From Moraxellaceae bacterium UBA2477 (GTDB lineage Bacteria > Pseudomonadota > Gammaproteobacteria > Pseudomonadales > Moraxellaceae): DNA of 27,575 nucleotides. The DNA is taken from positions 1 through 27,575 of the forward strand of contig DDPD01000033.1 in assembly GCA_002342025.1 (NCBI GenBank), given 5' to 3'. Below, piece after piece: positions 15,848 to 23,326 of the stretch (position 1 is the first letter of the stretch; every line of letters begins with the position of its first letter). Below the pieces are notes generated by a model that saw nothing but the letters and a program-made list of their open reading frames with translations, did not search any database and had not been told where the DNA came from. Position numbers and translations under genes: made by a program.

Positions 15848-16261
15848 ATGAATTCAATCAAACAAACCATCATTAACCTAGTCGATCAGCCGCAGCTAAA
15901 CGCACTCTTGGCGGTGTTTTCACGAGGCCTGATGTCTCTCATTTTTATTGGCGCTGGCTACAGTAAGCTGACGGGTTATGCCGGAACGCAATCCTATATG
16001 GAGGCGATGAATGTGCCGGGCTCACTTTTACCCTTAGTTATTGCGCTGGAGCTGGGTGGCGGTATTGCCTTATTACTAGGCCTACACACGCGTTTGATTG
16101 CGGGGTTGTTAGCGGGCTTCTGTATCGTCACTGGTTTTCTGTTTCATGGCGGCGCAGACCAGATGAACCAAATTATGCTAATGAAAAACTTAGCCATTGC
16201 CGGTGGTCTTTTGGCCTTAGTCAGAACGGGTGCCGGTACACCATCGCTTGATAAAGAGTGA
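15848..16261 (+). CDS. DoxX-family membrane protein
   Basis: A small integral membrane protein (137 residues) of the DoxX/YphA type, with four hydrophobic segments. The first is RGLMSLIFIGAGYSKLTGYA, with the family GxxKL pattern, and a later block is ALELGGGIALLLGLHTRLIA. DoxX-like proteins are linked to thiol/redox stress and quinone reduction, but the activity is not settled. ATG at 15848 is chosen because AGGAG lies 10 nt upstream and the N-terminus is normal; an in-frame ATG at 15806 adds 14 residues without a ribosome site. It is divergent from the LysR gene, its likely regulator. Confidence 0.88.
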   Translation: MNSIKQTIINLVDQPQLNALLAVFSRGLMSLIFIGAGYSKLTGYAGTQSYMEAMNVPGSLLPLVIALELGGGIALLLGLHTRLIAGLLAGFCIVTGFLFHGGADQMNQIMLMKNLAIAGGLLALVRTGAGTPSLDKE

Positions 16262-16304
16262 TCTCGCAAGCGCTTTTGTAGACTAGTCAATCCACGACAA
16301 TCGG

Positions 16305-16335
16305 GCACTCTTGTCAAATTATCCGTCAAGAGTGC
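16305..16335 (+). promoter_or_regulatory. Inverted repeat covering the ribosome site of the SDR gene
   Basis: GCACTCTTG (16305-16313) and CAAGAGTGC (16327-16335) are exact reverse complements with a 13-nt spacer. The right arm contains AAGAG, the only ribosome-site-like sequence before ATG 16338. In RNA, the hairpin would hide the ribosome site; in DNA, the dyad could be a repressor site, perhaps for the TetR protein encoded downstream. No T-run follows, so it is not a standard doxX terminator. Confidence 0.5.
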
Positions 16336-16337
16336 TC

Positions 16338-17180
16338 ATGATGATTCATATCCTCCCTGAGTTTGATTCGCCTATTTCCCCTGAGAATGCAGATGTCATT
16401 TTGGTGGTCGGTGCATCACGGGGTATTGGTCTTGCCTTTGTTGAAGCGCTTTTAAAACAACCCGATTTGTTAAAGCCCTCAGCGATAGGAAAATCGCTAG
16501 TTATTCTTGCGGCGTGTCGTCAGCCACATGGCGTTGAGGCTTTGCTGACGCTACAGCGGGACTATCCAAATCGTTTAGCGTTACTGACCTTGGATGTGAC
16601 TGAGGCGAATGCGTTTGTCGCGCTATCCCAGCAATTAAAGGTGTTAACACCTGTATTGCATGCTGTGATTTATACGGTAGGTCTATTGCATGAACCAGCT
16701 ACGGAAAATCAAAAGGCGCTAAAACCTGAGAAGGCACTTTCTCAACTGCGTTTGGATGATGTGATGCGTAGTTTTGTAGTGAATGCGTGGGCCCCTATTT
16801 TGTTAGCCCAAGCGATTTCGCCTTTCATACCGCGTCAGCAGGCGTTCAACTTTTCATCTTTATCCGCTCGTGTGGGATCGATTGGTGATAATCAATTGGG
16901 TGGTTGGTATAGCTATCGGGCTGCTAAAGCGGCTCAAAACCAATTTTTAAAGACGTGGTCCATCGAACTAGCTCGAACACATCCCTTGGCGACGGTTTTA
17001 ATACTGCATCCGGGGACCACGAATACCGAGCTATCGAGGCCGTTTAGTGCTCATGTGTCGGCGGAGAAATTGTTTTCTACGGAGCGCGTTGCCCATGATC
17101 TATTAAGGGTGATTGAAGCACGAGGGCCTGAAAGTAGTGGTAAATTTTTTGATTGGGCTAATGAATTAGTGCCGTGGTAG
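16338..17180 (+). CDS. SDR-family oxidoreductase, C-factor/CsgA-like
   Basis: A 280-residue short-chain dehydrogenase. The cofactor motif GASRGIG is at about 25-31 and the active-site pair at about Tyr193/Lys197 (YSYRAAK). A serine-rich FSSLSARVGS block precedes it, and LHPGTTNTELSRPF follows. The usual NNAG is replaced by YTVG, as in the C-factor-like group of SDRs (from family knowledge). The N-terminus before the Rossmann fold is about 18 residues longer than usual. Start choice is uncertain: ATG 16338 or the adjacent ATG 16341, both behind AAGAG; a TTG at 16311 lies inside the inverted repeat and has no ribosome site. The TetR gene follows after 78 bp. Substrate unknown. Confidence 0.85.
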   Translation: MMIHILPEFDSPISPENADVILVVGASRGIGLAFVEALLKQPDLLKPSAIGKSLVILAACRQPHGVEALLTLQRDYPNRLALLTLDVTEANAFVALSQQLKVLTPVLHAVIYTVGLLHEPATENQKALKPEKALSQLRLDDVMRSFVVNAWAPILLAQAISPFIPRQQAFNFSSLSARVGSIGDNQLGGWYSYRAAKAAQNQFLKTWSIELARTHPLATVLILHPGTTNTELSRPFSAHVSAEKLFSTERVAHDLLRVIEARGPESSGKFFDWANELVPW

Positions 17181-17258
17181 GGGGAATTGAGCGTTAGGGG
17201 CTAGCCAATCATAAATCCGTATTGCAGTATTCGTGCTCAAAACATAAGCAGGTTCAAT

Positions 17259-17954
17259 ATGGAAGCAATCCCCAAATTACGGAAGCCCGCGCAAGCTCGT
17301 ACTCAGGAGCGCGTTGCCCGTGCATTGCTGACCGCTGAGCAGCTTTTGCTTGAAAGAAACCCGGAAGAGGTGTCGATTCCTGATATTGCTGAGGCATCAG
17401 GCGTTCCTCGCGCCAGTCTTTACCAGTTTTATGCTAACAAGCATCAGCTTTTTGCTGCAATTGCAGAGCAACATTTGAGCCGAGTAGCAGATGAGGTAAA
17501 GCGAGGTGGCGCAGCCTTAAAGGGTTTTCATTGGCAACAGATGACCTTTTTGTTGGTGCAAGCAGCCTCTCAGTACTATAACCGTAATCCTGTGGCTGGC
17601 ATTCTCATTTTGGGCTGGCCTATGAGTCGAGAAACCTATTTGGCTCAAGAGGTAACCATTGAAAATATCGGTGATGAGTTACGTGTAATTTATGCCACGG
17701 CCCAGCCAGCAGTAACCCTTTCGACGACTCCAGACGTGGGCACCATCATTACCGAGTTGGCATTTTCCCTGATGAAGTATGGGTACTATCGCCAAGGTGA
17801 AATTACTGAAGATATTATTCAGCAAGCTTCGATAGCGGTTGTAGGGTATTTGCAGCAAATTCTGCCGCCTGAGGTTGCGCAGTCTCAGCCCAGTGAGCAA
17901 CAAGTTTCCGCTTTGCAGGCGCTGTTAGCTGCTTCAGCGCGTACTCCCGCTTAA
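17259..17954 (+). CDS. TetR/AcrR-family transcriptional regulator
   Basis: A 231-residue TetR-type repressor. The N-terminal helix-turn-helix (about residues 37-65) reads VSIPDIAEASGVPRASLYQF then YANKHQLFAAIAEQH, typical of the family. The rest is helical and presumably forms the ligand and dimer domain. AGGT sits a few bases before the ATG. It follows the C-factor-like SDR gene on the same strand and may control it; the inverted repeat at 16305-16335 is a candidate site. The last 140 bp are antisense to the GIY-YIG gene at 17815-18132. Ligand and targets are not visible. Confidence 0.9.
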   Translation: MEAIPKLRKPAQARTQERVARALLTAEQLLLERNPEEVSIPDIAEASGVPRASLYQFYANKHQLFAAIAEQHLSRVADEVKRGGAALKGFHWQQMTFLLVQAASQYYNRNPVAGILILGWPMSRETYLAQEVTIENIGDELRVIYATAQPAVTLSTTPDVGTIITELAFSLMKYGYYRQGEITEDIIQQASIAVVGYLQQILPPEVAQSQPSEQQVSALQALLAASARTPA

Positions 17955-18132
17955 GGGCATCACTACGCGACAAGCATCGGTCTGATCCCAATAGCGCGAC
18001 GGGTGGATTGGCCTTAGTGAACTTCGCCCCTTTCCCGCTAAGGTGTTGTTGAAAACGGCGCTGAGGGTCTGTGCTGATGCCTGTGTACAAGCGCCCATTT
18101 TGACAAGCCAATACATAGACATACCAAGTCAC
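17815..18132 (-). CDS. GIY-YIG nuclease-domain protein (YhbQ/UPF0213 type)
   Basis: A 105-residue single-domain GIY-YIG protein, related to YhbQ-like proteins thought to act on DNA. The start MTWYVYVLACQNGRLYTGIS contains both halves of the GIY-YIG signature (YVY and YTG), followed by TDPQRRFQQHLSGKGAKFTK with the conserved Arg, and the KREYALKQL block with the catalytic Glu. GTG at 18132 is chosen because the product then aligns from its first residue with YhbQ; the reading can be extended to a TTG at 18213, which adds 27 unlikely residues. No strong ribosome site is seen. About residues 60-105, including the Glu block, are encoded antisense to the TetR gene. Confidence 0.85.
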   Translation of the reverse strand: MTWYVYVLACQNGRLYTGISTDPQRRFQQHLSGKGAKFTKANPPVALLGSDRCLSRSDALKREYALKQLTAPAKRKLVAHWAETAQPQAAEFAANTLQPLSKLAE

Positions 18133-18198
18133 TTCTGCTGTTATAGCGGGCACTGTTTTTCTATCGTGTATCAATAAATCTGACAAAGTGAGCTGCCC

Positions 18199-18864
18199 AT
18201 GAGTGCTGTGCAATTAAGTCGCGAAGGAGCTGTTTGGCTGCTAACCATGACGCAAGGCGACAACCGTTTCAATGATGCCTCGCTAGCCGAATGGCACCAA
18301 GCCCTCGATACGGTGGAAACGAGCGCCGGCCCTGCAGCGCTAGTCATTACGAGCGCAGACCCTAAGTTTTTCAGTAATGGTATTGATTTGGAAGGGATCT
18401 TTGCGAGTCATGGGCCTGAGTACCTACTGAATACCTTTGTGCCAAAACTCGATGCGTTCTTACTGCGTATGGCGAGGTTCCCGGTGCCAGTGGTCATGGC
18501 CATCAACGGTCACGCGTATGCGGGTGGTGCTCTGTTAGCGGCCACAGGTGACTTTAGGGTGATGCGGGCTGATCGAGGTCGATTCTGCTTCCCAGAAGTC
18601 GACATTAAGTTGCCCTTCACACCCATTATGGATGCCATCGTGAAGTTGCTGCCTAATGCGCAGTCGGCGTGGACCATGGCGGTTACGGCCGCGGCATGGG
18701 GGGGGGAGGAGTGTCTTCAACGAGGCGTTATTGATGCGGCAGTGTCCGAGTCTGAGGTGCTACCCAGCGCCATGGCAATGGCGCAGCAATTGGCTGGAAA
18801 AGATCGCGCTACCTATACCGTGATAAAGCGCCGCTGGCGCTCCGCCTTTGAAGCCTTCGTTTAA
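18199..18864 (+). CDS. Enoyl-CoA hydratase/isomerase family protein
   Basis: A crotonase-fold enzyme of 221 residues acting on acyl-CoA. The oxyanion-hole segments are FFSNGIDL (about 57-64) and NGHAYAGGALLA (about 103-114). FPEVDIKLPF (131-140) places Glu133 where delta3-delta2 enoyl-CoA isomerases carry their single catalytic glutamate. The hydratase-type Glu in the first segment is absent. An isomerase role in beta-oxidation of unsaturated fatty acids is therefore more likely than hydration; this rests on remembered ECI sequences. The protein is short for a crotonase. A run of nine G occurs at 18698-18706 inside the gene. The stop lies 4 bp from the convergent emrB stop. Confidence 0.9.
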   Translation: MSAVQLSREGAVWLLTMTQGDNRFNDASLAEWHQALDTVETSAGPAALVITSADPKFFSNGIDLEGIFASHGPEYLLNTFVPKLDAFLLRMARFPVPVVMAINGHAYAGGALLAATGDFRVMRADRGRFCFPEVDIKLPFTPIMDAIVKLLPNAQSAWTMAVTAAAWGGEECLQRGVIDAAVSESEVLPSAMAMAQQLAGKDRATYTVIKRRWRSAFEAFV

Positions 18865-18868
18865 TCCC

Positions 18869-20452
18869 TCAATGATCTCCGCCAAAACGATCTAAGTTTT
18901 TGGCGGTGGGCATGAAGTACAGCAAGGGTAGGGCCAACACTAACGCCAAACTAAACTGCGAAAATAGGTGCTCGAACGCGATCATGGAGGCTTGTGCCGT
19001 CATTTGGGCGTCCAACAGTCGGTACATAGTCTCGGGTATGTCGGCGTAATTAATGCCCTTACTGGCTAATAGTTGCTGCATCAGAAATTCATAGTCGCGA
19101 GTAGTTTGTGAGAACTCACTGACCGAAAGGCTAATGTCTGCTTTGAAAGTTGCTTGTAGATGGGTGAATTGCGTTGCGGCTGCTGCGATACCCACCGAAC
19201 CACCGAGCTGACGGATGAGGGTATATAAGCCCGTTGCCCCAGCAATTTGCTCGGGCGCAATGCGTGCCATGGCCAGTGCATTCAGCGGAACGAAGAGCAT
19301 GCCTAAACCAACACCACGCCAAATCAATGGCCAGAAGAAATCAGCATGGCCAGATTCCGTGGTAAAGGTTTGATGCTGGTACATGGAAATACCAAAAATT
19401 ACGACGCCGAGAATGGCAATCCAGCGTAAATCGATCTGTAGTTTGGTCAGGGTCTTGCCCATGACGGCCATGGTGACGCCACTGGAGATAGCGCCGGGCA
19501 GAATGACTAATCCGGTTTCCCAGGCGTTGTAATTCAATAGCGACTGCAAATATAAGGGCAGATAAAAAATAGTACCGAAAAGCGCCATTCCCAACACAAA
19601 GGAGAAAATAAGGCTGGCACTGAATTGACGGTCTTTTAACGGCGAAAAGTCGACCACAGGGTGGTCTGTATGCAGCTCATGCCAGATAAAGCCAACCAAA
19701 GAAAAAATCGTGAGCGCAGCGAGGCATTGAATCTCACCTGAATCAAACCACTGCTGGTGTTCACCGCGCTCAAGCATGATTTGCAAGGCGCCAATGCCCA
19801 CAGCCAACAATAGAATGCCTACCCAATCAATGCGATGAACCGCCTGCTTAAAGCGGGAGTTGGGCAAGTAGTGGTTGGCGAGTAGCAGCGCAATAAGACC
19901 AAAGGGAAGATTGATGTAAAAAATCCATGGCCATGAACTGTGATAGGTAATGTAGCCACCCACGGTGGGGCCTAAGGTAGGGCCGACCATGATGCCAAGG
20001 CCAAAAATGGCCATGCCGGCACTCAGTTCCTTTGATGGAAAGGCTTCGTAAATACTGGCTTGCGCCGTGGCTATTAAGCCGCCACCCCCAAGCCCTTGCA
20101 CAATGCGCCAAAAGACTAATGACTCTAGGGTGCTGGCATTACCGCAAAAAAACGAGGCCACAATAAACAGAATAATTGAGCCCATGAAGTAATTGCGGCG
20201 ACCAAAATAGTTCGACAACCAGCCAGACAAGGGCAACACAATCACATTCGCCACGATATAGCCGGTGGAGACCCAAGTGACTTCCTCAAGCGTAGCGCCC
20301 AAGTTGCCCATGATCTGAGAGATGGCAACATTCACGATCGAGGTGTCGAGTAGCTCCATCATGGCCGCTAGCGTGACCGTAAACGCAATCCAGTGACGGT
20401 TGCTGTATATCTGCTCTGGAGTGAATTCGCGCGCGCCGATCGCCATAGTCAT
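18869..20452 (-). CDS. emrB: EmrB-type multidrug MFS transporter (DHA2, 14 TM)
   Basis: Inner-membrane drug:H+ antiporter of 527 residues with about 14 hydrophobic segments. Features are MMELLDTSIVNVAISQI in helix 1 (the DHA2 Asp motif), LSGWLSNYFGRRN in the loop 2-3 motif A position, and the antiporter motif C GLGIMVGPTLGPTVGGY in helix 5. It works with the EmrA adaptor and an outer-membrane TolC-like channel, which is not in this window. The ATG shares its A with the emrA stop (TAATG), so the two are translationally coupled. Substrates are probably hydrophobic drugs, uncouplers or fatty acids, by family analogy. Confidence 0.94.
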   Translation of the reverse strand: MTMAIGAREFTPEQIYSNRHWIAFTVTLAAMMELLDTSIVNVAISQIMGNLGATLEEVTWVSTGYIVANVIVLPLSGWLSNYFGRRNYFMGSIILFIVASFFCGNASTLESLVFWRIVQGLGGGGLIATAQASIYEAFPSKELSAGMAIFGLGIMVGPTLGPTVGGYITYHSSWPWIFYINLPFGLIALLLANHYLPNSRFKQAVHRIDWVGILLLAVGIGALQIMLERGEHQQWFDSGEIQCLAALTIFSLVGFIWHELHTDHPVVDFSPLKDRQFSASLIFSFVLGMALFGTIFYLPLYLQSLLNYNAWETGLVILPGAISSGVTMAVMGKTLTKLQIDLRWIAILGVVIFGISMYQHQTFTTESGHADFFWPLIWRGVGLGMLFVPLNALAMARIAPEQIAGATGLYTLIRQLGGSVGIAAAATQFTHLQATFKADISLSVSEFSQTTRDYEFLMQQLLASKGINYADIPETMYRLLDAQMTAQASMIAFEHLFSQFSLALVLALPLLYFMPTAKNLDRFGGDH

Positions 20453-21501
20453 TAAGACTTTTTAATCGTGACTACAGCGCTCATGCCGGCTCTTAAAGCT
20501 AAGCCGGGGTGCTGCTTTGGCAATACACTGACGCGAACCGGGATGCGTTGAACTACTTTGGTGAAGTTTCCTGTGGCGTTATCGGGAGGCAGTAAGGTGA
20601 ATTTTGCGCCCGTTGCAGGGCTAATGGATTCTACGGTGCCTTGCCAAACCGCATCCGGGTAGGCATCGACGGTGAACTCTGCGGTGTTACCAATGGACAC
20701 ATCAGTCAATTCGGTCTCTTTTAAATTCGCCACCAGCCAAACACGGTCTTGCCCAACTAAGTTCATCATGGGTTGACCCGGCTGCATGAATTGCCCTGGC
20801 TCAATGGTTTTGCGACTAATTACCCCGTCAAAAGGCGCGACGATACGGGTGTCGGCGAGTTGGTTGGCCGCTAAGTCGCGGTTGGCCTGAGCCGAGAGTA
20901 GCTTTGCATCGGCGCCACGTAATGAGGCGCGTGAAACACTTACTTGATCCAATGAGGCGGCAGCGCCTGCGCGTGTTGCCTGAAGTCGAGCTGCAGTCGT
21001 TTTCGCCAAGGTTTCAGCTTGATCGACGGCTTGTTGGCTAATTAAGCCTTGTTGCCATAATGAACGCGCGCGCTCCCATTCACGATGAGCTTGCTCTTGC
21101 TCCATTCGGACTTGGGTCATGATGGCTTGAGATTGTTGCGACTGAGCCGAAGCACTGTGCAGCTGCGATACCGCTTGGCCTTGCTGCCCCGTTAGTGTCA
21201 TGACAGATTTTAGTTCGGCCTCAGCTTGAGCTAAACGTGCTTTGGCATCACGATCGTCCAAGGTAACGAGTACATCTCCTGTTTTCACCGGTTGATTTTC
21301 TCGCACAAGAATCTGTATCACAAAGCCACTCATGCGCGATGAGATGGGCGCGATATCGGCGCCAATTTGAGCATTGTCCGTCTTAATATAATGAGCATTG
21401 AACCACGTGGCATGACCTAGATAGCCCGCGCCTAAAAGTGTCACTGACAACAAAATCAGGCGTTTACGTACTTTTGAGGTCGAAGCATTTTGGTCGGTCA
21501 T
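20452..21501 (-). CDS. emrA: EmrA-type membrane fusion protein (HlyD family)
   Basis: Periplasmic adaptor of 349 residues for the EmrAB tripartite exporter. It has a short cytoplasmic N-terminus, one membrane anchor (about residues 13-31), the family block YIKTDNAQIGADIAPISSRM, a biotinyl-lipoyl half motif (VRENQPVKTGDVLVTLDDRD), a long coiled-coil hairpin rich in Ala and Gln (about 85-205), and ADTRIVAPFDGVISRKTIEPG-like return strands (DTRIVAPFDGVIS). The ATG has AAGG upstream. Only about 22 nt separate it from the terminator at 21524-21556, leaving little room for its own promoter. No MarR or TetR regulator gene is adjacent. Confidence 0.94.
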   Translation of the reverse strand: MTDQNASTSKVRKRLILLSVTLLGAGYLGHATWFNAHYIKTDNAQIGADIAPISSRMSGFVIQILVRENQPVKTGDVLVTLDDRDAKARLAQAEAELKSVMTLTGQQGQAVSQLHSASAQSQQSQAIMTQVRMEQEQAHREWERARSLWQQGLISQQAVDQAETLAKTTAARLQATRAGAAASLDQVSVSRASLRGADAKLLSAQANRDLAANQLADTRIVAPFDGVISRKTIEPGQFMQPGQPMMNLVGQDRVWLVANLKETELTDVSIGNTAEFTVDAYPDAVWQGTVESISPATGAKFTLLPPDNATGNFTKVVQRIPVRVSVLPKQHPGLALRAGMSAVVTIKKS

Positions 21502-21523
21502 TTTTTGGGGCCTTGTTCCATTT

Positions 21524-21556
21524 CAAAAAAACGGGGAGCACATGGGCTCCCCGTTT
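21524..21556 (-). terminator. Rho-independent terminator of the cysteine-repeat lipoprotein gene
   Basis: An 11-bp perfect stem (21529-21539 with 21546-21556; core ACGGGGAGC/GCTCCCCGT) and 6-nt loop is followed on the minus strand by a run of seven T. It lies 20 nt beyond the lipoprotein stop and about 22 nt before emrA, so it separates two genes on the same strand. Confidence 0.9.
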
Positions 21557-21576
21557 AACGTAGCACGGAGCGGATG

Positions 21577-22335
21577 TTAGCAGGCGGATCCCGCCAGACC
21601 CACCAGAATTGGACCTAGCACAGGAAGTGCACACAGCGCGGATGGGTCGGTTGGAATCGGTAATGCAGGTGCGCCACCGCCATCGCAGGTACCGCCGGCA
21701 CCATCGACAATTGCTGGGCCAATGACAGGCACTGCGCACAGTGCTGCAATATCTGGAGCGCCACTGCCGCCACCGCCACCGCTACAAGTTGCACCTAAGG
21801 CTTCAGCCAAAGGAGTGCCGATGCCAGGCACAGCACACAGTGTTGCTGGGTCCAATTGTTCAGGAAGTGCTGGGGCATCGCCGCCACCGCCACACGTTGC
21901 TCCTAGTGCACTAGCCAATTGTGGGCCAAGAGTTGGAATATTACAGAGTTGTTCCGGGCCTACCGGCAATGGACTTTCGCCGCCACCCGAGTCGCTGCAG
22001 GTTGCGCCAGCAGCCGAGGCTAGCTGTGGGCCAATACCTGGGATGGCACAGAATGCGGCTGGATCCAGCATGTCAGCTGGACTACCACCGCCTTCACCAC
22101 CACCTGCATCGCAACTTGAGCCAGCGCCTGCCACTAACGCGGGACCAAGTGTGGGGATGGCGCAAAGCGCCGTTGGATCAATTAACGAAGCTACTGGGCC
22201 TGGAAGGCCGGGGCCAGGTTCGTCACTGGCAGGTGGGGGAGAGGGCGTATTTGTATTGTTATCGCTCACTTCATCGCTGCTACAGGCGGCGAGACAGAAG
22301 CAAAGAAATAAAATTGAAATCTTTTGTAATGCCAT
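21577..22335 (-). CDS. Lipoprotein with six C-x16-C repeats, unknown family
   Basis: A 252-residue lipoprotein not recognised as a known family. MALQKISILFLCFCLAAC is a lipoprotein leader with lipobox LAAC (Cys18), followed by SSDE and a Pro/Asn/Asp-rich linker to about residue 48. The rest is six repeats of the form DPxxLCAxPxIGPxLAxxxGATC, joined by Gly-rich or Pro-rich linkers. Cysteine pairs are at 58/75, 96/113, 131/148, 167/184, 200/217 and 235/252, always 17 apart, and the final cysteine is the last residue. Each pair probably forms a disulfide in the periplasm or on the cell surface. ATG 22335 is chosen because GGAAG lies 7 nt upstream and gives the lipobox leader. TTGACA at 22407-22402 (minus) is a possible -35. 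It has its own terminator. Confidence 0.85.
   Translation of the reverse strand: MALQKISILFLCFCLAACSSDEVSDNNTNTPSPPPASDEPGPGLPGPVASLIDPTALCAIPTLGPALVAGAGSSCDAGGGEGGGSPADMLDPAAFCAIPGIGPQLASAAGATCSDSGGGESPLPVGPEQLCNIPTLGPQLASALGATCGGGGDAPALPEQLDPATLCAVPGIGTPLAEALGATCSGGGGGSGAPDIAALCAVPVIGPAIVDGAGGTCDGGGAPALPIPTDPSALCALPVLGPILVGLAGSAC
21580..22185 (-). repeat. Six imperfect repeats of about 35 codons with paired cysteines
   Basis: Repeat unit starts follow each other at 38, 35, 36, 33 and 35 residues (measured at the first Cys). The core C-[AN]-[IVL]-P-x-[IL]-G-[PT] and the closing G-[AGS]-[STA]-C are kept in all six. Linkers vary (GGGEGGGSP, SGGGESPLP, GGGGDAPALP, SGGGGGSGAP, DGGGAPALP). Confidence 0.93.
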
Positions 22336-22567
22336 GAGTATCTTCCGTAATTTGTTGTTATTGAGGTGTAAATTTATCATGCCAAAAGCTGTGTAAGAGC
22401 CTGTCAATAAATAATATTTTAGTAATTTCGTAATATTTTTGTATCGAGCCTGATGGGTGGCTATGCCGTCTTTAGCTTGCTTACTTGTTGATTTGATTGA
22501 TCAAAATTGAGTCAATGATTTCTAGTCTTACGCGCTAAGATGCGCCGCTTTTGAGGCGGTGCAAGTG

Positions 22568-23326
22568 ATGAGACTGATACGCTTAATACTATTAAGCGCT
22601 CTGTATGCTTTTTTAATGCCGATGCCGGCTTTTGCCTTTGAGGCTTCCCTTGCTCATCAGAGCATGACCTTTCGCGAGGCTAAGTCATTTCTAAAGCAGT
22701 ATGTTCATAGGCCTGGCGATAGAGATGAGTACTGTGGCTGCAAAATTACAGCCTCTGGTAAAAAGTGGTTAGTAGACTGGGATAGTTGCGGATACAAACC
22801 CCGAAAAAATGCTGAGCGAGCAAGCCGCATCGAGTGGGAGCACGTCGTACCTGCGTCAGAGTTTGGTCAGCAGCGTCAATGTTGGCAGCAGGGTGGGCGA
22901 AAAAACTGTAGCGCGACTGACGCGATTTTTGCTGCCATGGAAGGGGACCCCCATAACTTAGTGCCTGTGGTGGGCGAGGTGAATGGCGATCGCGGCAACT
23001 TAAAGTACGGCATGTTGGCAAATGAGCAGGGTGTGGGTTACGGCCGATGCCCATCGCGTGTGGATTTTAAAGCCAATCTTTTCATGCCCAACCCCAGTTT
23101 TCGTGGCAATGCGGCCCGCACGTATTTTTACTTTCGACAACGCTATGGATTAACGCTGTCCAAACAACGTGAGCAACTCTTTGCGGCGTGGGCTCGACAA
23201 GACCCCGTAGACGCTAAAGAGTGCTCGCGTAATCGTGTGATTGCTGCCAGAACAGGGGTTAGCAACCCCTTTATTGCTAATCAATGTTCGGCGAGGATGG
23301 CCGAAACACGTATCGGGGCACGTTAG
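22568..23326 (+). CDS. endA: Endonuclease I (EndA/Dns family), secreted
   Basis: Periplasmic or extracellular non-specific DNase of the beta-beta-alpha-metal (His-Me) group. The 252-residue product has a signal peptide, MRLIRLILLSALYAFLMPMP followed by AFA, cleaved before FEAS. The active-site block is RIEWEHVVPASEFGQQ. Further family blocks are MEGDPHNLVPVVGEVNGDR and FMPNPSFRGNAARTYFYF. Cysteines near YCGC, DSCGY, QCW, NCSA and RCPS suggest disulfides, as in Dns enzymes. ATG 22568 is chosen over GTG 22559 because GAGG lies at a workable distance and the leader is then typical. Divergent from the cysteine-repeat lipoprotein; its 3' end overlaps the convergent hotdog gene by 4 bp. Likely role: nutrient DNA degradation or blocking DNA uptake. 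Confidence 0.93.
   Translation: MRLIRLILLSALYAFLMPMPAFAFEASLAHQSMTFREAKSFLKQYVHRPGDRDEYCGCKITASGKKWLVDWDSCGYKPRKNAERASRIEWEHVVPASEFGQQRQCWQQGGRKNCSATDAIFAAMEGDPHNLVPVVGEVNGDRGNLKYGMLANEQGVGYGRCPSRVDFKANLFMPNPSFRGNAARTYFYFRQRYGLTLSKQREQLFAAWARQDPVDAKECSRNRVIAARTGVSNPFIANQCSARMAETRIGAR

Noticed and set aside
16311..16337. TTG start for the C-factor-like SDR
   Set aside because: It lies inside the inverted repeat and has no ribosome site, whereas ATG 16338/16341 follow AAGAG.
21722..22396. 224-codon plus-strand open reading opposite the cysteine-repeat lipoprotein
   Set aside because: Pro/Gly-rich product mirrors the repeats; no ribosome site. The minus-strand frame has a lipobox leader, conserved spacing and a terminator.
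22402..22407. TTGACA (minus strand) as a firm promoter for the cysteine-repeat lipoprotein
   Set aside because: A perfect -35 hexamer, but no good -10 lies 16-18 bp away; kept only as a remark in the gene entry.
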